From assembly GCF_024198235.1 (NCBI RefSeq), contig NZ_JAKCFB010000036.1, positions 1 to 64,000 on the forward strand: a stretch of 64,000 nucleotides of DNA. The letters are read 5' to 3'. Origin of the DNA: Myxococcus dinghuensis (lineage in GTDB: Bacteria > Myxococcota > Myxococcia > Myxococcales > Myxococcaceae). The translations under genes and the position numbers were made by a program. Below the pieces are notes generated by a model, which was given only the letters and a program-made list of their open reading frames with translations, did not search any database and was not told the DNA's origin. Positions 1 through 8,822 of this stretch are shown here, in pieces; within the stretch, counting starts at the first letter, position 1; each line of letters starts with the position of its first letter.

Positions 1-1
1 G

Positions 2-3000
2 GAAGCGTTCCAGGTGGAGTTCGTCTACGAGACGAGGACGGACGCGGTGGTGGGGTACCGGACGGGTTTCGGAGTGACGACGGGGAAGAGGCTGTCGTCG
101 GTGAAGGTGAAGTCGTTCGGGGAGGTGTTGAGGACGTATGAGTTGACGTACGACAACAGCTTCGCGCTGAGCCGGTTGTCGAAGGTGAAGATGACGGGGA
201 GGGGAGGAGTGGGAGCGCTGCCGGAGCTGAGCTTCAGCTACGCGCAGGCGTTGACGGAGCAGGTGGTGCAGCAGACAGGCGTGGACGGGTGGGTGCTGAA
301 CACGCGAGGGGTGAACCTCATCGACATCGATGGGGACGGGATGAGTGACCTGGTGCGCACGGAGTCGGGGAACCATGCGTACAAGAAGGGCCTGGGGACC
401 TCCTTCGCCCCGGCCGTCACGATGACGGGTCCCGCCGCGTCGCTCACCGCCATCCGACTGATGGATGTCGATGGAGACGCTCGACCGGAGTTCGTCCGCT
501 ACTTGAGCAGCGCCTGGCGCCCGTATCGCCTGAGCGGGACCACCTGGGCGGACATGGGCAGCACCTGGCCCGGCAGCACCTCCATCCCGTTGGTGGACGC
601 GAGCTACTTCTACGCGGACCTGAACGGGGACGGGCGCACGGACGTGGTGCAGGCGGTGACGAACGGCATCCGCGTGAAGCTCAACGGCGCGAGCGGGTTG
701 GGCGCGTGGGTGTCGAGGCCATACATCGGCGGGGGGACGTCGACGCTGGTGCCCGGGGCGAACTCACGCTTCCACGATGTGAATGGAGACGGGCTGGCGG
801 ACGTGGTGCAGCTCACCGACTCCCTGATGAGGGTGTACCTGGGGAAGGGGGATGGCCACTTCGTGCTGACGGGGACGTACAACCACCCGTGGGGGACGCT
901 GGCGTTCCCGCTGGCGGACATCCGGCTGTGTGACTTGAACCGTGACGGGTTGATGGACGTGGTGAGGCTGTCGTCGAGCCACGTGTACTGGTACGCGGGG
1001 AAGGCGGAGGGAGGGGTGGTGACGACGCCCCGCTACGTGCCGAGGCCCGGGAGCGCGAGCTACGACTCGGTGGTGGCAATCGCGGACATCAACGGGAACG
1101 GGAGCGAGGACGTGGTGTGGTCGTCGCAAGAGGGCCTGTGGGTGTTGGACATGGCGGGAGCGACGACGGCGGGGATGTTGGTGGGTGTGGAGAACGGGCT
1201 GGGGAAGAGCCTGGCGTTGAGCTACTCGGCGTCGGCGGTGCTGTCGGTGGCGGCGGAGGTGGCTGGGCAGACGTGGACGAGCAAGCTGCCGATATCGGTG
1301 CCGGTGCCCATCAGCCTGACGACGCAGCCTGGGGTGGGGGAGCCGGCGCGTGTGGTGGAGTACGGGGTGAGGGACGGCTTCTGGGACGGGGAGGAGCGGC
1401 GGTTCGGAGGCTTCCTGACGAGCGTGAGGAAGGTGGTGGGGGCGACGGCGGGGGACACGCTGGTGGAGACGACGAGGTACCACGCGGGGCTGGGGGCGGA
1501 GCGCGTGCTGCGCGGGGTGCCGGTGGAGGTGAGGACGGAGGACGGGACGGGGGCGCTGTACACGCGGGTGACGTCGACGCACGAGGCGCGGCCCGTCGCG
1601 GGGCTGCCGAACGTGCCGCTGCTGAAGCGGGTGGCGACGACGGAGGTGCGTACCTGGAACCACGAAGGGGTGACGACACCGGTGGAGTCGCTGGTGACGT
1701 ACACGTACGACGCGCAGGTGCGTCCCGTGGAAGAAGTGTCGTCGGGGCGCTTGGACGTGACGGGAGACGAGAAGCGGGTGCAGCGCAGCTACGCGAGCGA
1801 TGCGGCGCTGTGGGTGCACGACGTGGTGTGCGAGGAGAAGGTCCTGGAGTCGAATGGGACGCTCCTGTCGCACGGTCGGACGTTCTACGGGGACGCGACG
1901 CAGGTGTTCTCGTGGAGCGACCCGGCCAACTGCCGCGCGGGGCGTCTGACGCGTGAGTCCCACACCTGGCTCGCGGATGCGCAGACGCCGCGCTGGGTGC
2001 TCCAGCAGGCCACGGAGTTCGATGCCTGGGACAACCCGACCCGCATCTACTCCGGCGGCGTGTGGCGGACGATGGGGTATGACGCCAACCACCTGCGGCC
2101 GGTGTCGGAGAGCGTGACGCCCTCGGCTGGCCACACCCTGACGTGGACGAGCGTGTGGGACGACGTGCTCGGCCAGCCCGCCAGCGTGACGGCGCCGGAT
2201 GGCTCGACGATGGCGCTGGCCTACGACAGCCTCGGTCGGCTCGCCTCGATGGGGCACGACAGCGCGGTGCCTCATGTCCGGTATGTCTATGATTGGACCC
2301 CTCCGCGGCCTCGGACGCTGACGTACCTGTATGACGGCGCCTCGGCGTCGCTGCCTGGAAGCTGGACGGGCGGCTGGGTGGCGGGTGGCCCCTGGCGGGA
2401 GATGGTGGCGGTGACGAACGGCGCCGGCGAGGCGTTGTACTCCGCGACGCGCCTCACCTCGCAGCGCTGGGCCATCTCGGACTGGAAGGAGCGCGACGCG
2501 CGAGGGAAGGTGACGTTCGTCGGAAACGCCTTCTTCGCCGATGCCACGCTGCCCACCGCGCGCCCCGCGGGGCTCGACGGACAGGGCCTGACGTATGACG
2601 CCCTGGGGCGTCTGGTGAGCCAGCAACTGCCGAACGGCGGCGTGCGCTCGCTGGCGTACAAGGCCTTCGAGACGACGCGCAGCGACACGGCGATGGCGCC
2701 CATCGTCACCCGGATGGATGGTCAGGGCCGCATCCGCCGCACGGAGCGGCAGGTGGGCTCGGTGCTGGAGTCGGTGGACGCGGCGTACGACGCCGCGGGA
2801 CGCCTCCTGTCGCTGACGCTGCAGGGCGGAGCGGTGACGCACTCGTTCACGTACGACTCGCTGGGTCGCCTGGTGGCGGCGCAGGACCCGGACGTGGGCG
2901 CGCGCGTGCTGCGCTACGACGACCAGAACCGCCTCACGCACCACACCAACGGCGCCAACCAGACGCGGCAGTACTTCTATGACGACGGCGGGCGGCTGAC

Positions 3001-5461
3001 GCGCACCCTGGGGGAGGATGGCTCCGAGTTCATCTATCACTACGACCAGAACCAGGACGGCACGACGCAGGGCCACGTGGCCAGCCGGCTGGCCTGGGTG
3101 GAGGAGCCTCGGGGCACGGCGCACATGACGTACGACGCCTTCGGGCGCACGGCGTGGCAGCGGCGCGTCGTCGACGGGGTGGAGTCCGTGGAGACGGCGA
3201 CGTACAGCCCCTCGGGGTTGCTGTTGGCTTCGACGGTGGACGGCCTGCCCATCGCACGCTCCTACGACGCCGCGGGACGCAACACGGCGGTGGGGTCGTA
3301 CTGGCAGGCGGTGGAGCTGGACGCCGCGGGCCGGGTGCTGGAGGAGCAATACGGCAACGGCGTGCGCCAGCTCCACGAACGCGACGCGCTGGGCCTGTCC
3401 TCGCGCGTGCAGACGGTGAACGCGCTGGGCGTGGCGCTGTATGACGTGAGCCTCACTCGCAACGCCTACGCCGCGCCGCTGACGGTGACGGACTCGGACG
3501 GGCGGGGACTCAACCACTCTGCGGTGTTCGGCTACGACAGCGCCGCGCGTCTGACGGACGCCATCCTGGGCGCGGTGACGACGCCGGGCGGCGCTCTGGG
3601 GCAGGGCCCCAACTCGTATGTGTTCGGCTACCAGTACGACGGACTCCAGAACATGGTGGGCCGGCAGGTGGTGGGCCCGACGACGCTGAGTGTGGCGACC
3701 GGCAGCTTCCACTTCGCGGAGCGCGGCTTCGGCCCGCGGCAGATGACGCGGGTCGCGACGGCGTCCGGTGACACGCTGGTGGACTACGACGCGGCGGGCC
3801 GGCAGGTGCGCCAGGGCGACCGGCTGATGGCGTACAACGGCCTGGACCAGTTGGTGAGCGTGACGATTCCAGGGGCGGGCTCCACGTCGAAGGTGGTGGA
3901 GCACGCGTACGGGTACACGGGCCTGCGCGTGCGCACGGAGGTGTCGACGGGCGAGGTGCAGTACTGGTTCTCGTCGCAGGTCACCCAGCGCGCCAACGGC
4001 GTGCGCGAGCGGTATGTCGGCGTGGGTGACCGCACGGTGGCGCGCATCGCCTACGAGACGTCGGGGAGCGGCGGCGCGCTGGCGTGGGTGCCGGGGCTGG
4101 GCAGCCTGCGTGGCGCGGAGCTGGACCAGGTCGTGACGCGAGGGCTGGGCGCGCTGCTGCTGGGCTCGCTCATGCTGATGGCGGGCACGGTGGTGCTGCG
4201 GAGGTCGCAGCGCGCCCGCTCCTTGCGGCTGACCGCGGGGACGGTGGCGGTGGCGATGCTGGGCGTGGGGTGCGAGTCGGGGCTGCGCGCCTCCAACGTC
4301 TCGTTGAGCCACGACGCCCTGTGGGCCGTCACGGGCACGGTGTACTTCCAGAGCGGCGTGAGCGCGGGCCCGGCCCTCATCACCCGCGAGGACGGGAGCG
4401 TGCTGGAGGAGCGGCGGTATGAGCCGTTCGGCGCACCCATCGACGCCTACCGCGAGTTCGTGGGCGGAGGCAGCGCGGTGGGGGCCGTGGACCACGAAGA
4501 GGAGCCGCTCAACGCGCTGAACAAGCTGACGGACCCGCACACGGGTTGGAGCGACCACGGGGCGCGGTGGATGGCGCCGGAGCTGGCTTCATGGCTGACG
4601 CCGGACCCGCCGGTGAAGGCGCCGCACGGGCGCTTCCTGCTGGCGCCGTGGGACATGCACCCGTACCAGTACGTGCGACAGAACCCGGTGCTGTATTGGG
4701 ACCCGGATGGGTGGACGCCGCGTCAGAGCCCCCTGGCCGCCGAGCTGGACGCACCGCTCTCCTCGGGCAGCTATCAGATCGTCACCCGCTCCTTCGCTCC
4801 ATTCGACGAGTTCGGAGGGGGCTATGAAGGGGATGGGAGCAACCGAGGTTTCTCCACCGACTCTTCGGCCACGTCGCGCATGGTGCAGGCCACGACGGTG
4901 AGCGATGCCAAGGTCGTGTCGTCCGTCGCCTGGTCCGACGAGTCGGCGGGTAGCGGCATGCTCGCGCGTGGCTCCGGCGTCACGGTGGGCATCATGCCGT
5001 GGGACGAATTGAAGGGCTTCGCGTCTCCCGCCAACAGCGTGGACTGGTCATCGAGCAGTGGGTTCTTGAAGATCGAACAGTCACTCGCCGGCGCCATGCC
5101 ACTCAACAAGTTCGCGCCAGATATCAACACGCGTAGCTATCTCCAGATCTTCAAGGAGAGCAACATGCTGCGGGTGTCGGGTTTCATGACGGGAGATGCA
5201 TTCCCCTCCGCGGAAATGTACCTCCGTGACGCGGCGAACAACCGTGTGTTGATCAACGCGTCTCCCGCCAATGCGGGTGAGTACGGTCCCTTCTACAAAC
5301 TGCAAGGTGAAGGCAGTCGGGAGATGGGAAACATCAACGTACAAATCCGTCTGGACGTCGATGGCAACTTCACGGGGGTTCGTGCCAAGGGCCAGGAGGA
5401 GTTCATGTCGATCGACGCCTGGAACCAGCAGATGAGCGCCACGCCGACGGGGCCGCAGTGA
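2..5461 (+). CDS. RHS/YD-repeat protein, 5' end outside window
   Basis: Large surface or secreted protein of the SpvB/TcB-RHS type. The frame is open to the left edge, so the true start is probably outside; the first in-window start is GTG at 14 (1815 residues from there). Six FG-GAP calcium-binding motifs of the form D-x-(N/D)-G-(D/N)-G lie near residues 100, 150, 202, 255, 308 and 358. YD repeats (YDSLGRLAS, YDALGRLVS, YDAAGRLLS) fill about 560-1330. Two hydrophobic segments, about 1377-1395 and 1404-1420, interrupt the repeats. The RHS core ends near 1567 with DPDGW. The last ~248 residues match nothing I recognise and use different codons, as in polymorphic-toxin tips. RHS shells normally encapsulate a C-terminal effector; toxicity here is inferred. 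A small lipoprotein gene overlaps the stop. Confidence 0.9.
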   Translation, partial: EAFQVEFVYETRTDAVVGYRTGFGVTTGKRLSSVKVKSFGEVLRTYELTYDNSFALSRLSKVKMTGRGGVGALPELSFSYAQALTEQVVQQTGVDGWVLNTRGVNLIDIDGDGMSDLVRTESGNHAYKKGLGTSFAPAVTMTGPAASLTAIRLMDVDGDARPEFVRYLSSAWRPYRLSGTTWADMGSTWPGSTSIPLVDASYFYADLNGDGRTDVVQAVTNGIRVKLNGASGLGAWVSRPYIGGGTSTLVPGANSRFHDVNGDGLADVVQLTDSLMRVYLGKGDGHFVLTGTYNHPWGTLAFPLADIRLCDLNRDGLMDVVRLSSSHVYWYAGKAEGGVVTTPRYVPRPGSASYDSVVAIADINGNGSEDVVWSSQEGLWVLDMAGATTAGMLVGVENGLGKSLALSYSASAVLSVAAEVAGQTWTSKLPISVPVPISLTTQPGVGEPARVVEYGVRDGFWDGEERRFGGFLTSVRKVVGATAGDTLVETTRYHAGLGAERVLRGVPVEVRTEDGTGALYTRVTSTHEARPVAGLPNVPLLKRVATTEVRTWNHEGVTTPVESLVTYTYDAQVRPVEEVSSGRLDVTGDEKRVQRSYASDAALWVHDVVCEEKVLESNGTLLSHGRTFYGDATQVFSWSDPANCRAGRLTRESHTWLADAQTPRWVLQQATEFDAWDNPTRIYSGGVWRTMGYDANHLRPVSESVTPSAGHTLTWTSVWDDVLGQPASVTAPDGSTMALAYDSLGRLASMGHDSAVPHVRYVYDWTPPRPRTLTYLYDGASASLPGSWTGGWVAGGPWREMVAVTNGAGEALYSATRLTSQRWAISDWKERDARGKVTFVGNAFFADATLPTARPAGLDGQGLTYDALGRLVSQQLPNGGVRSLAYKAFETTRSDTAMAPIVTRMDGQGRIRRTERQVGSVLESVDAAYDAAGRLLSLTLQGGAVTHSFTYDSLGRLVAAQDPDVGARVLRYDDQNRLTHHTNGANQTRQYFYDDGGRLTRTLGEDGSEFIYHYDQNQDGTTQGHVASRLAWVEEPRGTAHMTYDAFGRTAWQRRVVDGVESVETATYSPSGLLLASTVDGLPIARSYDAAGRNTAVGSYWQAVELDAAGRVLEEQYGNGVRQLHERDALGLSSRVQTVNALGVALYDVSLTRNAYAAPLTVTDSDGRGLNHSAVFGYDSAARLTDAILGAVTTPGGALGQGPNSYVFGYQYDGLQNMVGRQVVGPTTLSVATGSFHFAERGFGPRQMTRVATASGDTLVDYDAAGRQVRQGDRLMAYNGLDQLVSVTIPGAGSTSKVVEHAYGYTGLRVRTEVSTGEVQYWFSSQVTQRANGVRERYVGVGDRTVARIAYETSGSGGALAWVPGLGSLRGAELDQVVTRGLGALLLGSLMLMAGTVVLRRSQRARSLRLTAGTVAVAMLGVGCESGLRASNVSLSHDALWAVTGTVYFQSGVSAGPALITREDGSVLEERRYEPFGAPIDAYREFVGGGSAVGAVDHEEEPLNALNKLTDPHTGWSDHGARWMAPELASWLTPDPPVKAPHGRFLLAPWDMHPYQYVRQNPVLYWDPDGWTPRQSPLAAELDAPLSSGSYQIVTRSFAPFDEFGGGYEGDGSNRGFSTDSSATSRMVQATTVSDAKVVSSVAWSDESAGSGMLARGSGVTVGIMPWDELKGFASPANSVDWSSSSGFLKIEQSLAGAMPLNKFAPDINTRSYLQIFKESNMLRVSGFMTGDAFPSAEMYLRDAANNRVLINASPANAGEYGPFYKLQGEGSREMGNINVQIRLDVDGNFTGVRAKGQEEFMSIDAWNQQMSATPTGPQ

Positions 5462-6015
5462 TGCATCCTGTCCGTTCGACAGGTCGAGACTGGGGACGGG
5501 CCTTGTTGGGCCTGTCCCTGGTCGTCCTCGGGGCCTGCTCGAGCCGGGCGGCCCCGGAGGTCCACCTGCTTCCCGCGGGCTACGTGGGCCCCGTCGTCAT
5601 CCTCTTCGACGTTCCAGAGGGCCAGCCGGTCGATGCACGCGACAGGACGTATCGCATCGGTCCGGACGGTCTGCTCGCGGTGTCCGCGCCGGAGAACCCG
5701 GGCTGGCAGACGGAGAAGGAGCTGCGGTTCTACTACGTGAACCCGGATGGCTCGCGAGAGCGCATCCCCATGGGGCGTGAGCGTCCCGAAGACTCGCTCC
5801 AGGTCTTCGGTCGTCATGTGCGGACGACGTTCCGCGAGACGACGACCGGTGGGGTGTCCACGCGCCATGTCATCAAGGCCCACGTGTACGCCGTGGGCGT
5901 CCCGAGTCGGATGGACGACTGGCTCGAGGAAGGACATGCCAGGATGGAGCGGTGGGCGGACGTCAGATACGGCCCGCGTGCCTCGGCTCCGGTTCCCGAT
6001 GCGATGACGCCGTAG
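5458..6015 (+). CDS. small lipoprotein coupled to the RHS gene
   Basis: 185 residues with a lipoprotein signal whose lipobox is VLGAC (Cys near residue 27), so probably membrane-anchored. The region GYVGPVVILFDVPEGQPV resembles the start of DUF6843-type domains, a tentative match made by eye. The GTG start overlaps the RHS stop (GTGA), and a second start, ATG at 5461, follows at once, so translation is probably coupled. The position directly after an RHS tip is where immunity proteins usually sit. An exported lipoprotein could neutralise a toxin acting in the envelope, but that is inference. It could equally be an unrelated lipoprotein of the same operon. Confidence 0.75.
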   Translation: MMHPVRSTGRDWGRALLGLSLVVLGACSSRAAPEVHLLPAGYVGPVVILFDVPEGQPVDARDRTYRIGPDGLLAVSAPENPGWQTEKELRFYYVNPDGSRERIPMGRERPEDSLQVFGRHVRTTFRETTTGGVSTRHVIKAHVYAVGVPSRMDDWLEEGHARMERWADVRYGPRASAPVPDAMTP

Positions 6016-6038
6016 TCGCATCGGCTAGAAGGACCCGG

Positions 6039-6064
6039 GCGGCGCTCGGACGGATGAGCGCCGC
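6039..6064. terminator. GC-rich hairpin after the lipoprotein gene
   Basis: Perfect 9-bp arms, GCGGCGCTC and GAGCGCCGC, around an 8-nt loop, 24 bases after the stop. There is no T-run, as is common for myxobacterial stem-loops. It may end or attenuate the RHS-lipoprotein transcript before the next gene. Confidence 0.4.
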
Positions 6065-6108
6065 TCGGGGATGGAGCGAGGCACCCCGGAACGAGGAGGT
6101 TTCACGCG

Positions 6109-6618
6109 ATGACGCCAAGTGACAGGAGCTTCAGCGGGTGGCGGAGCCTTCCCTTCGTGTCCCTGACGTTCCTGTTGTCGGGGGCCGCGCTGCTCGTGTG
6201 GTTCCCCAGGGCCGCGGAGCGGCTGTGGCGGCTCGACTCGCTCATGGTGGTGCTGGCCCTGGTGTTCGCCGCGCTGTCCCTCCAGGCCCGACAGGGTGGC
6301 TGGGCGCGGGGCACCGCGGTCCTGTCGTGGATGTTCGCGAGCCTCTTCCTCGTGAGGATGTGTGGCGAGCATCTCCGGATGCGGGACCTGTACCGGCTCC
6401 ACGCGGTCTCGGGGCGAGCCTGTGAGGAAGTGGCGGCCCGGGGGGCGGCCGTGGACCCGGACGCGGCGCTCGCGCGGGCGCTCGAACTGGCGGACCTGCC
6501 TCGCGAGGATGAGCGCTTCTTCCACCTGACCTGCTCGCCGGACGGCCCGAGGACGTCGATGGTGGATGACTTCGACGCGTCCTGGACGCTCGATGCCCGC
6601 GGGGAGCTGGGGCCGTAG
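6109..6618 (+). CDS. small integral membrane protein, unknown function
   Basis: 169 residues. Three hydrophobic stretches are visible: about 12-31, 44-60 and 68-84, followed by a soluble C-terminal half rich in Glu, Asp and Arg containing two Cys. No family is recognised. The start is supported by GAGGAGG about 8 bases upstream. It follows the RHS and lipoprotein genes on the same strand with a 93-bp gap holding a hairpin, so it may be independent or partly read through. It runs tail to tail into the TetR gene with only 9 bases between. Confidence 0.7.
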   Translation: MTPSDRSFSGWRSLPFVSLTFLLSGAALLVWFPRAAERLWRLDSLMVVLALVFAALSLQARQGGWARGTAVLSWMFASLFLVRMCGEHLRMRDLYRLHAVSGRACEEVAARGAAVDPDAALARALELADLPREDERFFHLTCSPDGPRTSMVDDFDASWTLDARGELGP

Positions 6619-6627
6619 CCCGGCGCC

Positions 6628-7263
6628 TCAACCCCGGGGCAGGAAGCCTCCTTCGAGGAGCGCGTCGAGCGCGGTGGAGAGCGGGTCGTAGTCCAGGGAG
6701 GCCCGGAAGAGGTTCTGGTGCATGAGCATGCCCAGGTAGGCGCTGAAGACGGCGTGCGCCATCCGCGCGGCGTCCAGGTCCTGGCGCAGCTCACCGGTCC
6801 GCTGGCCCTCCAGGATGAGCTCCTCCAGCAGCCGCGTGTAGTGTCCCAGCTTGTCGCGGATGGCCTCGGCCACACGCTCGTGGGTGTCCGCGGCCTCCGC
6901 GGTGAGCATCCCGAAGAAGATACCGTACTCGCGATGCTCCTTCAGGAACGCGTGCGTGTGGCGCCTGAAGGCCTGTAGGCGCTCCCGCGCGGAGTCCGTG
7001 GGCGCCGTCGCGAGCACGTCCTCGAAGGCGGTGAGGTAGCGCTGGTGCAGCTCGTCGAGCGCGGCCAGCAGCAGGTCCTCCTTGGTGGGGAAGTGCCAGT
7101 ACAGCGCGCCCGGCGTCATGTGGATGGCGCGCGCGAGGTCGGCCATCGTCGTCGCCAGGAAGCCTCGGCGCGCGAACAGGGTGATGGCCGCTTCCAGGAT
7201 CTCCACCCGGGTCCGTGCCGCCCGCTCCTGCTTGAGCTCCCGCTTCGCTGGTTCCTTGGACAT
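6628..7263 (-). CDS. TetR/AcrR family transcriptional regulator
   Basis: 211 residues. The N-terminal DNA-binding domain (about 14-60) shows the classic TetR pattern: ILEAAITLFARRGF, then the recognition helix region MTPGALYWHFPTKEDLL. The C-terminal ~150 residues are helical and should form the ligand pocket and dimer interface. The ligand cannot be told from sequence. It lies 18 bases downstream of the metallophosphoesterase gene on the same strand, so the two are probably co-transcribed and the regulator may control that unit. Confidence 0.9.
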   Translation of the reverse strand: MSKEPAKRELKQERAARTRVEILEAAITLFARRGFLATTMADLARAIHMTPGALYWHFPTKEDLLLAALDELHQRYLTAFEDVLATAPTDSARERLQAFRRHTHAFLKEHREYGIFFGMLTAEAADTHERVAEAIRDKLGHYTRLLEELILEGQRTGELRQDLDAARMAHAVFSAYLGMLMHQNLFRASLDYDPLSTALDALLEGGFLPRG

Positions 7264-7281
7264 GCCCGCCGAATCTACACC

Positions 7282-8577
7282 TCAGGCGAGCAGGGTGACC
7301 TTGACGATCTCCGACGGTGAGCCCACGCGCAGCGGCGGACCCCAGAACCCCGTTCCCCGGCTGACATACAGGTGCCGGCCGTGCTCCTCGAAGTGCCCCG
7401 CGTCGTGCTCCCAGATGGCGGACACCGCCAGGGTGAAGGGGAAGAACTGTCCGCCGTGCGTGTGGCCGGACAACTGCAATCCCATCCCCGCCTCCGCCGC
7501 GACGCGCCAGTTGGAGGGCTGGTGCGCGAGCAGCACCGCCGCCCGCTCCGGGTCCCTCCCCGCGACGGCCTTCTCCAGGTCGTAGCCCCGTCCGCTCGCG
7601 CGCGCCGCCCAGTCGTCCACGCCCACCAGGTCGAAGGACGCCCCCGCGTCACCGATGCGCACGTGCCGGTTGCGCAGCACGCCCACGCCCATCCGCTCCA
7701 GCGCCTCCGCCCACGCCTCGTGGTTCCAGTAGTACTCGTGGTTGCCCGTCACGAAGTACGTGCCATGCGGCGCGCGCAGCTCGCGCAGCGCCGCGACGGA
7801 CGGCGCCAACGAGGGCACATTGCCGTCCACCAGGTCTCCGGTGATGGCCACCAGGTCCGGACGCAAGGCATTGCAGCGCGCCACCAACTCGTCCATGAAG
7901 CGCCGCTGGATGACCGGCCCCACGTGGATGTCGCTCAGGTGGACGATGGTGAAGCCATCCAGCGCGCGCGGCAGCCCTGGCAGCTTCACCGTCACCTCGT
8001 TCACCTGGGGTGGGTGGAAGGCGCTCCACATCCCGTAGCCCGTGAGGCCTCCCGAGGCGAGCACGGCCCCGCCCGCGGTCGCCCGCGCCAGGAATCGTCT
8101 GCGCTCCAGGTCCACCGGCTCCGCGGACGGCGCGCCCGCGTCGGCATGTCGCGGGGCGGCACCCACCTGTGGGGAAGCCAGCTCGACGGGGCCCGGCGCC
8201 CCGGCCGGGACCAGGGCCGGGACGACCTGGGGCGCGGGTGACGTCGCCTCGGCCACGCGCGCGCGACCCAGCCGCTGCGCCAGCTTGCGGGCGCCGCCCA
8301 CCGCCCAGAGGGCGAACAGCAGGTACGTGGCCGCGCCCATCCACATCCACACGCCCGTGGCCACCGCGAACATGGCGTCCATGGGCAGGAAGCGCGTCAC
8401 GGACCAGGACAGCACCAGCAGCGTCGCCAGCACCGTCATCACCCCCATGCCCACCCGCCGCCAGACGCGGTGCTCGGACGTGTCCGCGAACAGGCGCCGA
8501 TACAGGTACATGTGGACCAGCACCGTGATGATGCCCGTCACGATGGCGAAGAGGATGAAGCGCACCGGAGAATCCAT
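7282..8577 (-). CDS. membrane metallophosphoesterase (YkuE/YaeI type)
   Basis: 431 residues. The N-terminal ~130 residues contain about four membrane segments. A twin-arginine-like stretch (RRRFLARATAGG) then precedes the calcineurin-type phosphoesterase domain. All metal-binding blocks are present: LSDIHVG, GDLVDG, GNHEYY and GHTHGG. Relatives hydrolyse phosphodiester or phospholipid-type substrates at the membrane; the substrate here is unknown. I chose the ATG at 8577 because GGAG lies 6 bases before it and the first membrane helix follows directly; an in-frame ATG at 8661 would add 28 polar residues. Divergent from the RCC1 gene. Confidence 0.88.
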   Translation of the reverse strand: MDSPVRFILFAIVTGIITVLVHMYLYRRLFADTSEHRVWRRVGMGVMTVLATLLVLSWSVTRFLPMDAMFAVATGVWMWMGAATYLLFALWAVGGARKLAQRLGRARVAEATSPAPQVVPALVPAGAPGPVELASPQVGAAPRHADAGAPSAEPVDLERRRFLARATAGGAVLASGGLTGYGMWSAFHPPQVNEVTVKLPGLPRALDGFTIVHLSDIHVGPVIQRRFMDELVARCNALRPDLVAITGDLVDGNVPSLAPSVAALRELRAPHGTYFVTGNHEYYWNHEAWAEALERMGVGVLRNRHVRIGDAGASFDLVGVDDWAARASGRGYDLEKAVAGRDPERAAVLLAHQPSNWRVAAEAGMGLQLSGHTHGGQFFPFTLAVSAIWEHDAGHFEEHGRHLYVSRGTGFWGPPLRVGSPSEIVKVTLLA

Positions 8578-8822
8578 GGTCGCTCCAATACTCACCCGGC
8601 GACGCGTCACGGCAATGCCTTCGTCGTGAAGAATCGTGAACCCGCTCGCACGCCGCGTCACGGCTGCCTGCTCGGTGGGGAGGCTCCCACCGGGTCCGCT
8701 GTGTCCCAGGGCGTGACGCCTGGCGGCTCATGCCCACCGTGCTCTTGCTTTCGCAATCCGTGCTTCTCACTGGCCGAGGACACGATGTAAGGACCGCCGC
8801 TTTTCGCGCTGGAGGCGAAGCG
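8578..8822. promoter_or_regulatory. divergent intergenic region with paired repeats
   Basis: 245 bases between the phosphoesterase and RCC1 genes, so it must hold both promoters. The 10-mer GCGTCACGGC occurs twice in direct orientation (8604-8613 and 8655-8664), 51 bases apart, about five helical turns. A hairpin with arms CGGTGGG/CCCACCG lies at 8673-8692. The repeats could be operator half-sites, for example for the nearby TetR protein. I could not assign a clear -35/-10 pair. Confidence 0.35.

Noticed and set aside
764..4558. 1264-codon open frame on the minus strand inside the RHS gene
   Set aside because: Arg/His/Pro-rich translation with no domain; it is the mirror of GC-rich codons of the real plus-strand gene, which has FG-GAP and YD motifs.
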